DNA of 64,000 bases from Acidobacteriota bacterium (GCA_025352795.1 JANXSF010000020.1:1-64000), one strand, 5' to 3'. Positions 26,985 to 35,895 are shown, counted from the stretch's first letter. Notes: generated by a model from the sequence alone, not told the origin. Numbers and translations are program-made.

Positions 26985-28352
26985 TCATTGGCTTGCCACC
27001 AAAATTCCGCCGAGTTCCTGTTTCAAAACTTCTTCCATTTCGTCGCGATACTCCTTCAAAAGAGCCTCGCTTTCCGCCTCGAAACGCATCACCAAAACAG
27101 GTTGCGTATTCGATGCCCGCACCAGACCCCAGCCTTTAGGGAAAATCACACGTGCGCCGTCCACCTCCACAATCTTTCTTCGAGACCGGAAGTAGGCAGC
27201 CACGCGAGCCACTACGTCGAACTTCGTATCGTCACTGCAATCCACACGCAGTTCGGGAGTGGAAACCATTTTCGGAAGCCCATCGAGCTGCGCTGAAAGA
27301 GGCTTGCCCGATGCCGCTACAATCTCCATCAAACGGCAGGCAGCGTATAGAGCGTCGTCGTAGCCGTAGTAGCGATCCGCAAAAAACATGTGTCCGCTCA
27401 TTTCACCGGCCAGTTCGGCATGTTCTTCCTTCATCTTGGCTTTGATCAAAGAATGGCCAGTCTTGTACATAATGGCGTTACCACCCAATTTCGTTAGCTC
27501 ATCATAAAGCACCTGAGAGCATTTCACTTCGCCAATGAAAGTTGCGCCAGGCTTGCGGGAAAGAATTTCGCGGGCGTAAATGAACAACAGCATGTCCCCA
27601 TAAATTGGTGTGCCAGTTTCATCGACAGCGCCAATACGGTCAGCATCGCCATCAAAAGCAATTCCTAAATCAGCACCAAATTCGCGAACTGCGGTGGAGA
27701 GCTGCTTCAAATTTTCAGGAACAGTAGGGTCTGGATGATGATTGGGAAAACGCCCATCCATTTCAAAAAACATTTCCTGAACATCGCAATTCATGCGCTT
27801 CAATATCCGGCTGAAAGCAGGCCCGCCCGTGCCATTGCCTGCATCCACCACCACTTTAATGCGACGCGCAAAATTGAAATGCTGGGACACGTCGTCCACG
27901 TAAGGAGTGACAATATCAACCGTTGCATTGCTACCAGCGCCGGTCAGAAAATCGCGAGCCTGAATCATCTGGTAGACCTCTTGAATGGCCTGCCCGTGCA
28001 ACGTTCCTGATCCGCAGACAGTTTTGAATCCGTTGTACTCGCTGGGATTGTGGCTGCCCGTGATCATCACCGCCCCATCAGACTTCATGTGCACCGCCGA
28101 AAAATAAGTGATGGGTGTGGGCACAACACCCAGTTCTGTTACATTGCAACCGCTGGCCAGCAGACCTTTGCGAAGAGCGTTGGCCAACCGATCCCCACTC
28201 AGACGGCAATCGCGGCCCAGGTTGATATTCTTACCCGTCTTGCGCTGAATGTAAGTTCCCAGTGCTTGCCCTAAAAGTTCCACGCCCGGATCAAGTAGTT
28301 CTGTGTCGGCAATGCCGCGGATATCGTATTCTCTGAAAATCGTTTGCTTCAT
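26985..28352 (-). CDS. Phosphomannomutase / phosphoglucomutase
   Basis: This enzyme interconverts hexose 1- and 6-phosphates and feeds nucleotide-sugar and exopolysaccharide synthesis. The 455-residue protein has the four-domain alpha-D-phosphohexomutase plan: FREYDIRG at the N-terminus, the phosphoserine loop TGSHNP (S100), the magnesium loop DGDADR (234-239), the sugar-specificity loop GEMSGH, and the phosphate-binding loop near RASNTQP. GEMSGH suggests a PMM/PGM of dual specificity as in AlgC (inference). It is followed by a DNA glycosylase upstream on the same strand, 43 bases away. Confidence 0.92.
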   Translation of the reverse strand: MKQTIFREYDIRGIADTELLDPGVELLGQALGTYIQRKTGKNINLGRDCRLSGDRLANALRKGLLASGCNVTELGVVPTPITYFSAVHMKSDGAVMITGSHNPSEYNGFKTVCGSGTLHGQAIQEVYQMIQARDFLTGAGSNATVDIVTPYVDDVSQHFNFARRIKVVVDAGNGTGGPAFSRILKRMNCDVQEMFFEMDGRFPNHHPDPTVPENLKQLSTAVREFGADLGIAFDGDADRIGAVDETGTPIYGDMLLFIYAREILSRKPGATFIGEVKCSQVLYDELTKLGGNAIMYKTGHSLIKAKMKEEHAELAGEMSGHMFFADRYYGYDDALYAACRLMEIVAASGKPLSAQLDGLPKMVSTPELRVDCSDDTKFDVVARVAAYFRSRRKIVEVDGARVIFPKGWGLVRASNTQPVLVMRFEAESEALLKEYRDEMEEVLKQELGGILVASQ

Positions 28353-28395
28353 GGATGGAACTTTAAAAATAACATTTCGGAGTTATCATTCGTAT

Positions 28396-28929
28396 TTATG
28401 GAGGCACAAGATTGAACCGCAACGGTAGCTCTACCGATTTCGTGATGCCAATGCGTAGACTGATCGCAATCTTAAAAGCAACTTCATTCCAGTCCCGAAC
28501 GGTAAGCGTCCCTTGCGTCACATCGCATCCATTTTGCTCACGCCCAATGCTCAGCGCCTTGGTTAATCGTCCAGGACCATTGCAATTACAATTCGGCATA
28601 AGGCCTGCCAGCGGATGCAACGCCCGGATTAGCACGCACCCGGCGATCCCATCTTTTTCGACTACAAAGTTTAGGCAATAGTGCATGCCGTAAATCAGAT
28701 AAACGTAAGCGAATCCCGGTGGACCAAAGATCACATTCGTAGCTGGAGTGCAGCCCCGCGCGGAGTGTGCGGCAAGATCTCCAGTTCCTAAATAAGCTTC
28801 AGTTTCCACAATGCGCCCGGCACTTTTTTCATGGACAATCACTTTTCCAAGCAAGCTGCGGGCAACGGTGACCGCATCGCGCTCGTAAAATTCTTTGGAT
28901 AAGATTGGTGCAGCAAAAAGATCTTCCAC
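28396..28929 (-). CDS. 3-methyladenine DNA glycosylase (AAG/MPG family)
   Basis: This enzyme excises alkylated and deaminated purines. The 177-residue protein keeps the active-site segment VETEAYLGTGDLAAHS: E44, Y46 and H55 correspond to E125, Y127 and H136 of human AAG. It also has YVYLIYGMHYCLNFV and GPGRLTKAL. The length is slightly short of the usual 190-210 residues. The start is GTG at 28929. It diverges from thpR with a 32-base gap. A second, unrelated alkyl-base glycosylase lies at 32893-33501. Confidence 0.92.
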   Translation of the reverse strand: MEDLFAAPILSKEFYERDAVTVARSLLGKVIVHEKSAGRIVETEAYLGTGDLAAHSARGCTPATNVIFGPPGFAYVYLIYGMHYCLNFVVEKDGIAGCVLIRALHPLAGLMPNCNCNGPGRLTKALSIGREQNGCDVTQGTLTVRDWNEVAFKIAISLRIGITKSVELPLRFNLVPP

Positions 28930-28961
28930 TTTCGTTCAGGGTACACTAATGAATTCCTACT

Positions 28962-29516
28962 GTGCGGCTCTTTACTGGCATTGACCTGGATATTCAAACT
29001 CGGCAAAACGTAGCGGCGCTGCTGGCAAGCTTTCGTCCTATGGCACCCCTTCTGTGGAGCCCGGCGGAAAACTTGCACATCACCACAAAGTTTATTGGCG
29101 AAGTACCGGATGAAGAAGTGGAGGAAATGACTGCCGCACTTCGACAAGTGCCCGTTCCAAAAGCATTCACCGTCCGCTTGCATGCCTTCGGTTGGTTTCC
29201 CAATCCTCACAACCCACGCAACTTTTTTATTGGAATCGATGCGGGTGATTCGCTTTCCAACTTGGCCCTGGCCATCAACAAAACTCTTCTTGAAATCGGC
29301 ATTCCCGCTGAGACCAAGCCATATGTTCCGCACCTCACATTGGCCCGAGTCAAACAGGCCAACGTGGATCTTCGTCCATTACGAGGAACCATTGCCGCGC
29401 TACAGTCAGTGGAATTCGGTGAGTTCGTTGTCCCGGCGTTTCATCTATACTTGAGCGAACTCCAGTCTTCCGTTTCAACTTATATAAAACTGGCGGAGTT
29501 TCCTTTGTCTTTATGA
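28962..29516 (+). CDS. thpR: RNA 2',3'-cyclic phosphodiesterase / 2'-5' RNA ligase ThpR
   Basis: This is a 2H-phosphoesterase of 184 residues. The two catalytic HxT motifs are H39-I-T41 (NLHITTKF) and H124-L-T126 (PHLTLARV), in the correct spacing for the LigT/ThpR family. It begins MRLFTGIDL, the usual N-terminus, from a GTG at 28962. Its TGA overlaps the plsY ATG (ATGA), so the two are translationally coupled. The physiological substrate of such enzymes is not well defined. Confidence 0.92.
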   Translation: MRLFTGIDLDIQTRQNVAALLASFRPMAPLLWSPAENLHITTKFIGEVPDEEVEEMTAALRQVPVPKAFTVRLHAFGWFPNPHNPRNFFIGIDAGDSLSNLALAINKTLLEIGIPAETKPYVPHLTLARVKQANVDLRPLRGTIAALQSVEFGEFVVPAFHLYLSELQSSVSTYIKLAEFPLSL

Positions 29517-30118
29517 TTTCTGTCCTTCTACTTTTGGCCGCCTACATTCTTGGCGGGATTCCTTTTGGATATCTTCTGGTTCGCTTCACCACCGGGGCCG
29601 ACGTGCGCCACATGGGTAGCGGAAACATAGGGGCCACCAACGTATTGCGCACCACCGGTCGGCTGGCTGGAATGGTCACACTTCTGTTCGACATAGCGAA
29701 GGGCTGGGTGGCCGTTTGGTTAATGGGGCATTTCACCAACCAGGATCCGCTGTGTATGTCGCTTGCCGCAATTGCCGTTGTACTGGGACATGCCTATTCC
29801 ATTTTTCTGAAATTTCAAGGTGGAAAAGCAGTGGCCAGTTTTGTCGGTGCCTTCCTTTACTTAACGCCGTTAACGGTTGCGGCCATAACCATTGTGTTCA
29901 TTGCCGCTGTTTGGTATTCCCGACACATTTCCTTCGGTTCCATTGCTGGCGCTGCCTTGTTTCCCTTTGGAGTTTGGATGATTGAACACCCTCCCCTTCC
30001 CGTGCTGATCGCAGCCATTGTCTGTGGCGGGGTTGTCATCTGGCGACATCGGTCAAACGTGCAAAGATTAAGAGCAGGTACGGAAAACGTGTTTACCTTC
30101 TCAAAGAAATCGTCATGA
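29513..30118 (+). CDS. plsY: Acyl-phosphate:glycerol-3-phosphate acyltransferase PlsY
   Basis: PlsY uses acyl phosphate to make lysophosphatidic acid, the first step of phospholipid synthesis. The 201-residue inner-membrane protein has about five membrane segments and the three family loops: GSGNIGATNVLRT, KFQGGKAVA with the phosphate-binding GGK, and the late HRSNVQRLRAGTE. It is coupled to thpR at its start and to gpsA at its end (ATGA overlap at 30115-30118). GpsA makes its substrate glycerol-3-phosphate, so the pair is a functional operon. Confidence 0.95.
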   Translation: MISVLLLLAAYILGGIPFGYLLVRFTTGADVRHMGSGNIGATNVLRTTGRLAGMVTLLFDIAKGWVAVWLMGHFTNQDPLCMSLAAIAVVLGHAYSIFLKFQGGKAVASFVGAFLYLTPLTVAAITIVFIAAVWYSRHISFGSIAGAALFPFGVWMIEHPPLPVLIAAIVCGGVVIWRHRSNVQRLRAGTENVFTFSKKSS

Positions 30119-31101
30119 AGCAACTTGCCGTTTTAGGTGGAGGCAGTTGGGGCACGGCCCTCGTAATGGCCCTTGCCCCGAAGTTTGATCACGTGCGGCA
30201 GTGGGTTTTTGAAACAGACCTGGCTGCGCGGATGCAGACTACCCGCGAGAACGATATTTTTCTTCCGGGCTTCAAATTACCGGCCAACGTCACTGTTTTT
30301 CCTAAACTGGCAGATGCCATTGTTGGTGCGGATATCGTGCTGGGAGTGACCCCTAGCCACCACCTTCGACGTGTTTTTCTGCACGCAAAACCGCTATTTA
30401 ACGACCAAATGTTGCTTGTAAGTGCCACTAAGGGGCTGGAAAACATCACTTTATTGCGCATGAGTCAGGTGATTTTTGAAGTAACAGGCTATAGTTCAGC
30501 GGTCCTTTCGGGTCCGAGTTTTGCCAAGGAAGTGGCCCGCGGGGAACCGACCGCTTGCGTGATCTCGTCTGAATTTCCTGGGCTGGCCCGGGCGATTCAA
30601 AGCGCTTTTGCTACACCAAACTTCCGTTTATACGCCAATTCCGACCCAATTGGGACCGAGATAGGCGGAGCGATGAAGAACGTCATGGCCATTGCTTCCG
30701 GAGTCTGTCACGGTCTGGGGTTCGGTTCCAACACTTCCTCTGCGCTGATTACCAGGGGATTGGCGGAGATGACCCGGCTGGCGGTGAGTTTAGGCGGTCA
30801 ACCGCAGACGCTTTCGGGTTTAGCGGGCGTGGGTGATCTGGTTTTGACCACAACCGGCGGGCTGAGCCGCAATCGTCAAGTGGGGATTGAACTGGCCAAA
30901 GGGCGTAGTTTGGAAGATATTGTTGGATCTACCAAGATGGTGGCAGAAGGCGTGGAAACCACCAAGGCGGCGTGCGATTTGGCGCGCAGGCAAGGCGTGG
31001 ACGTTCCAATTACGAATAGTATGCATTCGGTATTGTTTGAAGGCAAATCACCGAAATCGGCGATACGTGACTTGATGGAACGCTCGTTAAAGATGGAATA
31101 G
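30115..31101 (+). CDS. gpsA: Glycerol-3-phosphate dehydrogenase [NAD(P)+] GpsA
   Basis: GpsA reduces dihydroxyacetone phosphate to glycerol-3-phosphate, the acceptor for PlsY. The 328-residue protein starts with the dinucleotide fold LGGGSWGTALVMAL, has the GVTPSHHLR and SATKGLE segments, the catalytic-lysine region GGAMKNVMAIASG, and GLAGVGDLVLTTTG with SRNRQVG near the C-terminus. All are conserved. The ATG overlaps the plsY stop. The following sigma-factor gene begins after a gap and probably has its own promoter. Confidence 0.95.
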   Translation: MKQLAVLGGGSWGTALVMALAPKFDHVRQWVFETDLAARMQTTRENDIFLPGFKLPANVTVFPKLADAIVGADIVLGVTPSHHLRRVFLHAKPLFNDQMLLVSATKGLENITLLRMSQVIFEVTGYSSAVLSGPSFAKEVARGEPTACVISSEFPGLARAIQSAFATPNFRLYANSDPIGTEIGGAMKNVMAIASGVCHGLGFGSNTSSALITRGLAEMTRLAVSLGGQPQTLSGLAGVGDLVLTTTGGLSRNRQVGIELAKGRSLEDIVGSTKMVAEGVETTKAACDLARRQGVDVPITNSMHSVLFEGKSPKSAIRDLMERSLKME

Positions 31102-31251
31102 CTGTAAACCGAGCTAAAAAGATCACTTAGCCTGTTTATTTTGGTTACGGCCAGGGCGTACAATGCAGCTAAGGCGCTTAAAGAATTGCATCTGGAAGAC
31201 GACCCTATCAAATTTCCGCAACCTTCGCATTCTATTCGTGTTCAGAAAGAT

Positions 31252-31833
31252 ATGATAGCGGTCGGCGCACTAGAACCAGATACGGAATTGATGCTTCGGG
31301 TTCGAGAAGGCCACACTGAGAGTTTTGCGCTTTTACTTGGGAAACATCGTGGGCCGGTGATTCATTTCTTGTACCGGATGGTTCAAAATCAGGCTGTAGC
31401 TGAGGAATTGGCTCAAGAAGTGTTTTTGCGGGTGTACAAATCGCGGGGTAATTATGAGCCCACAGCGAAGTTCACCACGTGGTTATTCCGCATTGCCAGC
31501 CATCTGGCGCTGAACCATATTCGTGATTTTAAGAATGAGCGGAACCAGGGAAGCATTGACGAATCGAACGATGATGGGTTGACGTTGCAAGTAGCGGATC
31601 GGGGAATGACAACAGAGCAGACCCTGGTTTATAAAGTAAAGCTGGATGAAGTCCGCAGAGCCATTCAGATGTTACCGGAAAAGCAGCGGGCCGCAGTTCT
31701 TATGCACAAATACCAGGAAATGGAATATTCGCAAATTGCCTCTGTGTTGGAATGTTCGGAATCGGCAGTGAAGTCGTTATTGTTTCGAGCCTATGAAACG
31801 CTGCGAGTGCGCTTAGCGCATATGGCGCGCTAA
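31252..31833 (+). CDS. ECF-type RNA polymerase sigma factor
   Basis: This is a predicted extracytoplasmic-function sigma factor of 193 residues. Region 2 spans LLGKHRGPVIHFLYRMVQN to TTWLFRIASHLALNHIRD, with the -10 recognition helix. Region 4 (LPEKQRAAVLMHKYQEMEYS then QIASVLECSESAVKSLLFRA) is the -35 helix-turn-helix. ATG 31252 is chosen because family members start shortly before DTELMLRVREG. The open frame extends to a TTG at 31141, but that part resembles nothing and includes a possible -10 box, TACAAT, near 31160. The anti-sigma gene follows 22 bases downstream. Confidence 0.85.
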   Translation: MIAVGALEPDTELMLRVREGHTESFALLLGKHRGPVIHFLYRMVQNQAVAEELAQEVFLRVYKSRGNYEPTAKFTTWLFRIASHLALNHIRDFKNERNQGSIDESNDDGLTLQVADRGMTTEQTLVYKVKLDEVRRAIQMLPEKQRAAVLMHKYQEMEYSQIASVLECSESAVKSLLFRAYETLRVRLAHMAR

Positions 31834-31855
31834 GGCTGATAAAGGAGAAAAATTT

Positions 31856-32353
31856 ATGTCTTGCCCAATTTATTCAGACAGCCCCGATTTGCTGATGGAT
31901 TTTGCGGCGGGGAAGCTCGAATGGGATGCCTCGCAGAAGATGCAGGGGCACATTGCTGTGTGCTCGGAATGCAAAGCCGGGGTGGAAGCGCAAACCACGG
32001 TGTGGAAGGCGCTTGACGAATGGGATGCGGTTCCTGTTTCGCGAGATTTCGACGCTCGATTGTATGAGCGGATCGAAAAGGAGCAATCCACGGTTTGGGG
32101 TCGTCTAAAGCACTGGTTGGTGCCACAAGGCGGCGGGTTTGGCTGGCGTCCGGCCATGGGCATGGCGGCAGTCACGGTTATTTTCCTGGGCGGTTCGCTC
32201 TTGAAAGTTCCCAGTTCTCCTGATATCAGCACCAATATTCCAGTAAGAATGGAAGCGCAGGAAATTGAACAGGCGGAAAGAGCCCTGGAAGATGTGGAAA
32301 TGGTAGATTCGTTGATGGCTGAAGCTCCCAAGAGCGAATCTCAGGCACTTTAG
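31856..32353 (+). CDS. Zinc-finger anti-sigma factor
   Basis: This 165-residue membrane protein shows the ZAS motif H32-x3-C36-x2-C39 (GHIAVCSEC) in its cytoplasmic N-terminal domain. There is one membrane segment at about 100-118 (AMGMAAVTVIFLGGSLL) and a short, acidic exported tail. It would hold the neighbouring ECF sigma factor inactive until a signal arrives. A strong AGGAG precedes the ATG. It is 22 bases downstream of the sigma gene and 11 bases before the DUF3106 gene, which may belong to the same stress response. Confidence 0.85.
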   Translation: MSCPIYSDSPDLLMDFAAGKLEWDASQKMQGHIAVCSECKAGVEAQTTVWKALDEWDAVPVSRDFDARLYERIEKEQSTVWGRLKHWLVPQGGGFGWRPAMGMAAVTVIFLGGSLLKVPSSPDISTNIPVRMEAQEIEQAERALEDVEMVDSLMAEAPKSESQAL

Positions 32354-32364
32354 GTGGTGCTCCC

Positions 32365-32874
32365 ATGAAAATATTTATCATTCTAATGGCGGTGGGTTTG
32401 GCATCGGGCGGAGCTATGGCTCAGGCCCCAAATGCAAAAAATCAGCCGAAGAATGCCGGAAGAAAGGCCTTGAAGAAAGAAGGCAAGGGCATGCCCGTCC
32501 TTGAAAAATTACGGACCATGAGCCCGGCTGACCGAAGTAAAGTTTTGGCGAATATGCCACCAGAGCGGCGGCAGCGTTTGGAAGCTCGTTTAGAAAATTA
32601 TGACCGTATGCCGGAACGGCAGAAGAAGAACGTGGAACGGTTCCAGCAACTGCCTGTCGCCCAACAACAGCAGGTACGAAAAGTGTATCAGCGGTTCAAC
32701 CAATTGCCCGTGGAACGTCGCGCCACCCTGCGTCGAGAAGTGAATAAAATCACCCCCATGGACGAGGAAACCCGCAAGACATATTTGGGTAGCGAAAAGT
32801 TTCGCGCCAAGTACAACGATGAAGAACAACAGATGATCCATCAGCTTGCTGATTCCTTTCCTGTTGAGAAATAG
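32365..32874 (+). CDS. Exported DUF3106 protein
   Basis: This is a 169-residue exported protein with signal peptide MKIFIILMAVGLASGGAMAQ. The mature part is very basic, helical and rich in Q, R, P and M. It carries the DUF3106 pattern of repeated short units such as LRTMSPADRSKVLANMPPER and LPVAQQQQVRKVYQRFNQLP. The function is unknown; the fold recalls periplasmic metal- or stress-sensing proteins of the CpxP/ZraP kind (inference). Its place directly after the sigma/anti-sigma pair suggests a role as envelope-stress sensor or target. Confidence 0.8.
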   Translation: MKIFIILMAVGLASGGAMAQAPNAKNQPKNAGRKALKKEGKGMPVLEKLRTMSPADRSKVLANMPPERRQRLEARLENYDRMPERQKKNVERFQQLPVAQQQQVRKVYQRFNQLPVERRATLRREVNKITPMDEETRKTYLGSEKFRAKYNDEEQQMIHQLADSFPVEK

Positions 32875-32892
32875 CCGCCCACCCATGCGGAG

Positions 32893-33501
32893 TTATAGCA
32901 GCGCTGGGCCATCCAAACTACGCCAAAGGTACCAACAAGCCATCGTTCGATACGGTCGCCATGGTGCGGCGATCTGCTCCATTTCAGCCATGCTGGCCGC
33001 TTGTTCCAATCCGTAAGCCTTGGTAATGGCATTACGAATGGCAAGATCCCCTGTGGGCAGCACATCGGGGCGCTGCAGGGCGAACATCAGAAACATTTGG
33101 ACAGTCCACACGCCAACTCCCTTCACTTGGGTTAAATGCTCAATCACTTCCTGGTCGGCCATTGATGGCAGTTTGCTGAACTGAATTTTGCGAGTTGCCG
33201 TTTTCTCCGCTAAGTCAGTAATGTAGCGACCCTTTTGTGATGAAATGCCAAACGGGCGCATGCCCCCTTCCCCCAGGTCCAGAATCGCCTTCGGACGAAT
33301 TTTGCCGCCACGAACGGTGGCTTCAGCTAACCGCCCAAAAATGGTGCCTGCCGCCTTTCCACTCAGTTGTTGATAGACAATAGAACGAACCAGGGTTTCG
33401 AACTCTGGTTCCCGGTAAGATATCTGGTAAGGGCCAACGACCTCAATAATCCGGTTCATCACCGGATCGGCGGATTTCAAGTGTTGCAGCGCTTTTCTCA
33501 T
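32893..33501 (-). CDS. DNA-3-methyladenine glycosylase II-like HhH-GPD enzyme
   Basis: This 202-residue base-excision repair enzyme has the helix-hairpin-helix LTQVKGVGVWTVQMFLMF (123-140) followed by LPTGDLAIRNA, with the catalytic Asp at D152. The FETLVRSIVYQQLSGKAA segment is typical of AlkA-type glycosylases without the E. coli N-terminal extension. It removes alkylated bases. It is the second enzyme of this activity in the window and is unrelated in fold to the one at 28396. It diverges from the VWFA gene with a 36-base gap. Confidence 0.92.
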   Translation of the reverse strand: MRKALQHLKSADPVMNRIIEVVGPYQISYREPEFETLVRSIVYQQLSGKAAGTIFGRLAEATVRGGKIRPKAILDLGEGGMRPFGISSQKGRYITDLAEKTATRKIQFSKLPSMADQEVIEHLTQVKGVGVWTVQMFLMFALQRPDVLPTGDLAIRNAITKAYGLEQAASMAEMEQIAAPWRPYRTMACWYLWRSLDGPALL

Positions 33502-33537
33502 GGAACCTGTTTGCCTGATAAGACATCTCGTATTGTA

Positions 33538-34497
33538 ATGAAATTTTCTGCTGTCTTTCTACTTTGCGGCTCTTTTGCTTTGGCTCAAAAGGCTGCGGAA
33601 GAGATTCCGTTAATCAAAATTGACGTCGATCTGGTCAGTATTCTCTGTTCCGTTCGGGACAAAAAAGGCGCACTGCAAAGCACCTTGACCAAGGACGATT
33701 TCTCTCTCTTCGAAAACGGCACCCAGCAGCAACTGAAGTACTTCGTCCGGGAAACCGACCTTCCCCTTACCATTGGCTTGCTCGTCGACGTCAGCGGCAG
33801 TCAGGAGGGGCTGATTGGGGAAGAGAAACGAACCTCGAATCAATTCTTTCAAAAAATGCTGCGCCCAAAAGATATGGCATTCGTAATCAGTTTTGGTTCT
33901 GAAGCCGAGCTTTTGCAGGATTACACTAGTTCCATTAACTTGCTGCGCGAAGGGCTGGAAGGACTGCGGCTGAACACTTCTGTTTCCGGGATTCATCCTG
34001 GTCCGGTTCCGAACGCAGTTCAACGGGGAACCATTCTCTTCGATGCTGTTTTCCTAGCCGCTGCCGATAAGTTGAAAGGGGAAGTGGGGCGCAAAGTAAT
34101 TGTTCTGATCACCGATGGCATGGACCAAGGTTCCCGCGTAAAAATGGAGAAGGCCATTGAAGCAGCACAGAAGTCCGACGTAATCATCTACAGTATTTTT
34201 TACGAAGATCCCTACTTCCGCGCTCGAAACCGAGGTTATTACGCCAACGATTCCGCACTGAAGAAGATGTCTGAAGAAACAGGTGGTCGGGTGTTTCACG
34301 TGGGAGGAAGGCAGTCACTGAACGATATCTTCGATCAGATTCAGCAGGAGATGCGCACTCAATATGCGCTGACGTATATATCAACAATTCCTGTAAGAGA
34401 TGGCAGTTACCGCAAGATTGAAGTTCGACCAGCGAACAAAGATCTAAAAGTGCAGGCCCGTAAAGGGTATTACGCGACGGTGAACAGCAGCAACTAA
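33538..34497 (+). CDS. Exported VWFA-related acidobacterial protein
   Basis: This is a 319-residue exported protein. The start is ATG 33538, where a signal peptide begins (MKFSAVFLLCGSFALAQ); the open frame extends upstream over the divergent glycosylase gene and is not used. The domain carries the MIDAS motif DVSGSQEG near residue 82 and matches the acidobacterial VWFA-related group (TIGR03436 family), with FENGTQQQLKYFVRETDLPL before the A domain and ARKGYYA at the end. VWFA domains bind partner proteins through a metal; the partner is unknown. It is followed by repeat copy 2. Confidence 0.88.
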   Translation: MKFSAVFLLCGSFALAQKAAEEIPLIKIDVDLVSILCSVRDKKGALQSTLTKDDFSLFENGTQQQLKYFVRETDLPLTIGLLVDVSGSQEGLIGEEKRTSNQFFQKMLRPKDMAFVISFGSEAELLQDYTSSINLLREGLEGLRLNTSVSGIHPGPVPNAVQRGTILFDAVFLAAADKLKGEVGRKVIVLITDGMDQGSRVKMEKAIEAAQKSDVIIYSIFYEDPYFRARNRGYYANDSALKKMSEETGGRVFHVGGRQSLNDIFDQIQQEMRTQYALTYISTIPVRDGSYRKIEVRPANKDLKVQARKGYYATVNSSN

Positions 34498-34575
34498 GAA
34501 AGACCGCTCCTTTGCGGTCACGGCTCGGTAACTTACTGATTCTAAATAGCCATGACCGCAAGGGAGCGGTCTTTC
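34498..34575. repeat. Palindromic intergenic repeat, copy 2
   Basis: GAAAGACCGCTCC-TTTGCGGTCA (34498-34520) pairs with its complement at 34553-34575 with a single mismatch over 23 bases. The interior starts CGGCTCGGTAAC, which is the complement of the interior of copy 3. It lies between convergent genes: the upstream stop codon is at 34495-34497 and rfbD ends at 34600. Confidence 0.88.
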
Positions 34576-34599
34576 AAACTTAACGCTAATTCTTAACTA

Positions 34600-35463
34600 C
34601 TAATTCCCCGCGCGCAGTCGCCAATATTCCTGCAATGCGAATTCAAGCGTCGGCATACCTTCAATTCCAATGCTGTCCAGCTTGCTGTTAGAAAGAGCGG
34701 AAAACTTTGGACGCCGAGCAGCCGTACGATACTCTCGTTCTGTTGTCGGCTTCAATTCCGGGGTCATACCCGCCGATTCGAAGATCATTTTGGCCCAGTT
34801 ATACCAACTGATTGGCATACCACCGGCCATATGAAACACTCCCGTAAGCCGCTTTTCCACCAAATCGGCTGTGCGACTGGCCACTGCCGGGGCAAATGTG
34901 GGAGATGCCACATGATCTTCCACCACCCGGATGGGCTGCCCGGTCTTTGCCAGACGCACCATCAACTCCACAAAATTTCCTCTTACAGTGTTCTGACCCC
35001 CTGGCCCGAACACTCCGGAAACACGAATAATCAGCGGGTCTACATAGGCTTGGGCATAAAGCTCCCCAGCCAGTTTGGACACCGCGTAGGCCCCCAGCGG
35101 ATGGGTAGCGTCGGCTTCTGTGTAAGGACGCTGCAGCGTGCCGTCAAACACGTAATCGGTAGAAAAATGTACTAACAGAGAGTCCATTTGCCGACAGGCG
35201 ATTGCCAGATTTCTTACAGCCAAGGCGTTGGCCGAATAGGCGGCCAATGGCTCTGCTTCAGCTATGTCCACCTGATTGTAAGCAGCCGCGTTCAGCACCA
35301 CCGCAGGATCAATCTGTGTAAGACAGTTTTCCACCGCATGAAAATCGGAAATGTCCACCGTGGCACGATTCAGCGCTGTGACCTGGTACCCTCGTGATCG
35401 GAATTCCTTGGTCAACTCAAGGCCTAATTGCCCAGCACTTCCAAAAATAACTGCTTTCTGCAT
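34600..35463 (-). CDS. rfbD: dTDP-4-dehydrorhamnose reductase
   Basis: RfbD catalyses the last step of dTDP-L-rhamnose synthesis for surface polysaccharide. The 287-residue protein is an extended SDR with IFGSAGQLG at the N-terminus, NAAAYNQVDIAEAEP, STDYVFDG, and the catalytic YxxxK as YAVSKLAGE. ATG 35463 is preferred to 35481 because it begins the Rossmann strand directly. No other rml gene is adjacent. It converges on the VWFA gene, with repeat copy 2 between. Confidence 0.92.
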   Translation of the reverse strand: MQKAVIFGSAGQLGLELTKEFRSRGYQVTALNRATVDISDFHAVENCLTQIDPAVVLNAAAYNQVDIAEAEPLAAYSANALAVRNLAIACRQMDSLLVHFSTDYVFDGTLQRPYTEADATHPLGAYAVSKLAGELYAQAYVDPLIIRVSGVFGPGGQNTVRGNFVELMVRLAKTGQPIRVVEDHVASPTFAPAVASRTADLVEKRLTGVFHMAGGMPISWYNWAKMIFESAGMTPELKPTTEREYRTAARRPKFSALSNSKLDSIGIEGMPTLEFALQEYWRLRAGN

Positions 35464-35520
35464 TCTTTGAACAGGCCCCAAACGAAGAATATCATTTTTG
35501 TTTGAGACAAGACTACTGGT

Positions 35521-35895
35521 TTATTTTCTTTGAACGACCCCTTGGGCTCTAGACTGACCCATAATGCCTTCAATCATCCGGGCCAGTTGTCCCATATCCT
35601 GCAGCACTTGCTGCATCACCAAACCAATGGCATAACGGGATTCGTCGGGCCGTAACGGATGTGGTTCCGCCGGTTCTGAATACAGTACTTCGGCCAAAAT
35701 CATAGCGTCTGGCAAATCGATCTGGATCGCCGCGCCGGCGGCAATTGGTTGATCGGAGTATATCCGCAACCCACTGCCGGAAATATTTTCCAGAGTTCCA
35801 GAAATTGTTCTATCGGGGACGTCCTCCCCATTGCCGATTATCTTTGCCACAAAGGGCTGTTGAATATCAAAGCGGATCTTGCTGCGCCTTTCCAT
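35521..35895 (-). CDS. PilZ-domain protein
   Basis: This is a stand-alone PilZ domain of 124 residues that probably binds cyclic di-GMP. The two ligand motifs are present: RxxxR as R4-SKI-R8 near the N-terminus, and (D/N)xSxxG as NISGSG. The C-terminal helix continues to the end. No output domain is fused, so it would act by binding a partner. It is upstream of rfbD, on the same strand, 57 bases away. Confidence 0.85.
   Translation of the reverse strand: MERRSKIRFDIQQPFVAKIIGNGEDVPDRTISGTLENISGSGLRIYSDQPIAAGAAIQIDLPDAMILAEVLYSEPAEPHPLRPDESRYAIGLVMQQVLQDMGQLARMIEGIMGQSRAQGVVQRK

Noticed and set aside
31141-31251. N-terminal extension of the ECF sigma factor from TTG 31141
   Set aside because: The 37 extra residues match nothing in the family and contain a possible -10 box; ATG 31252 is a better start.
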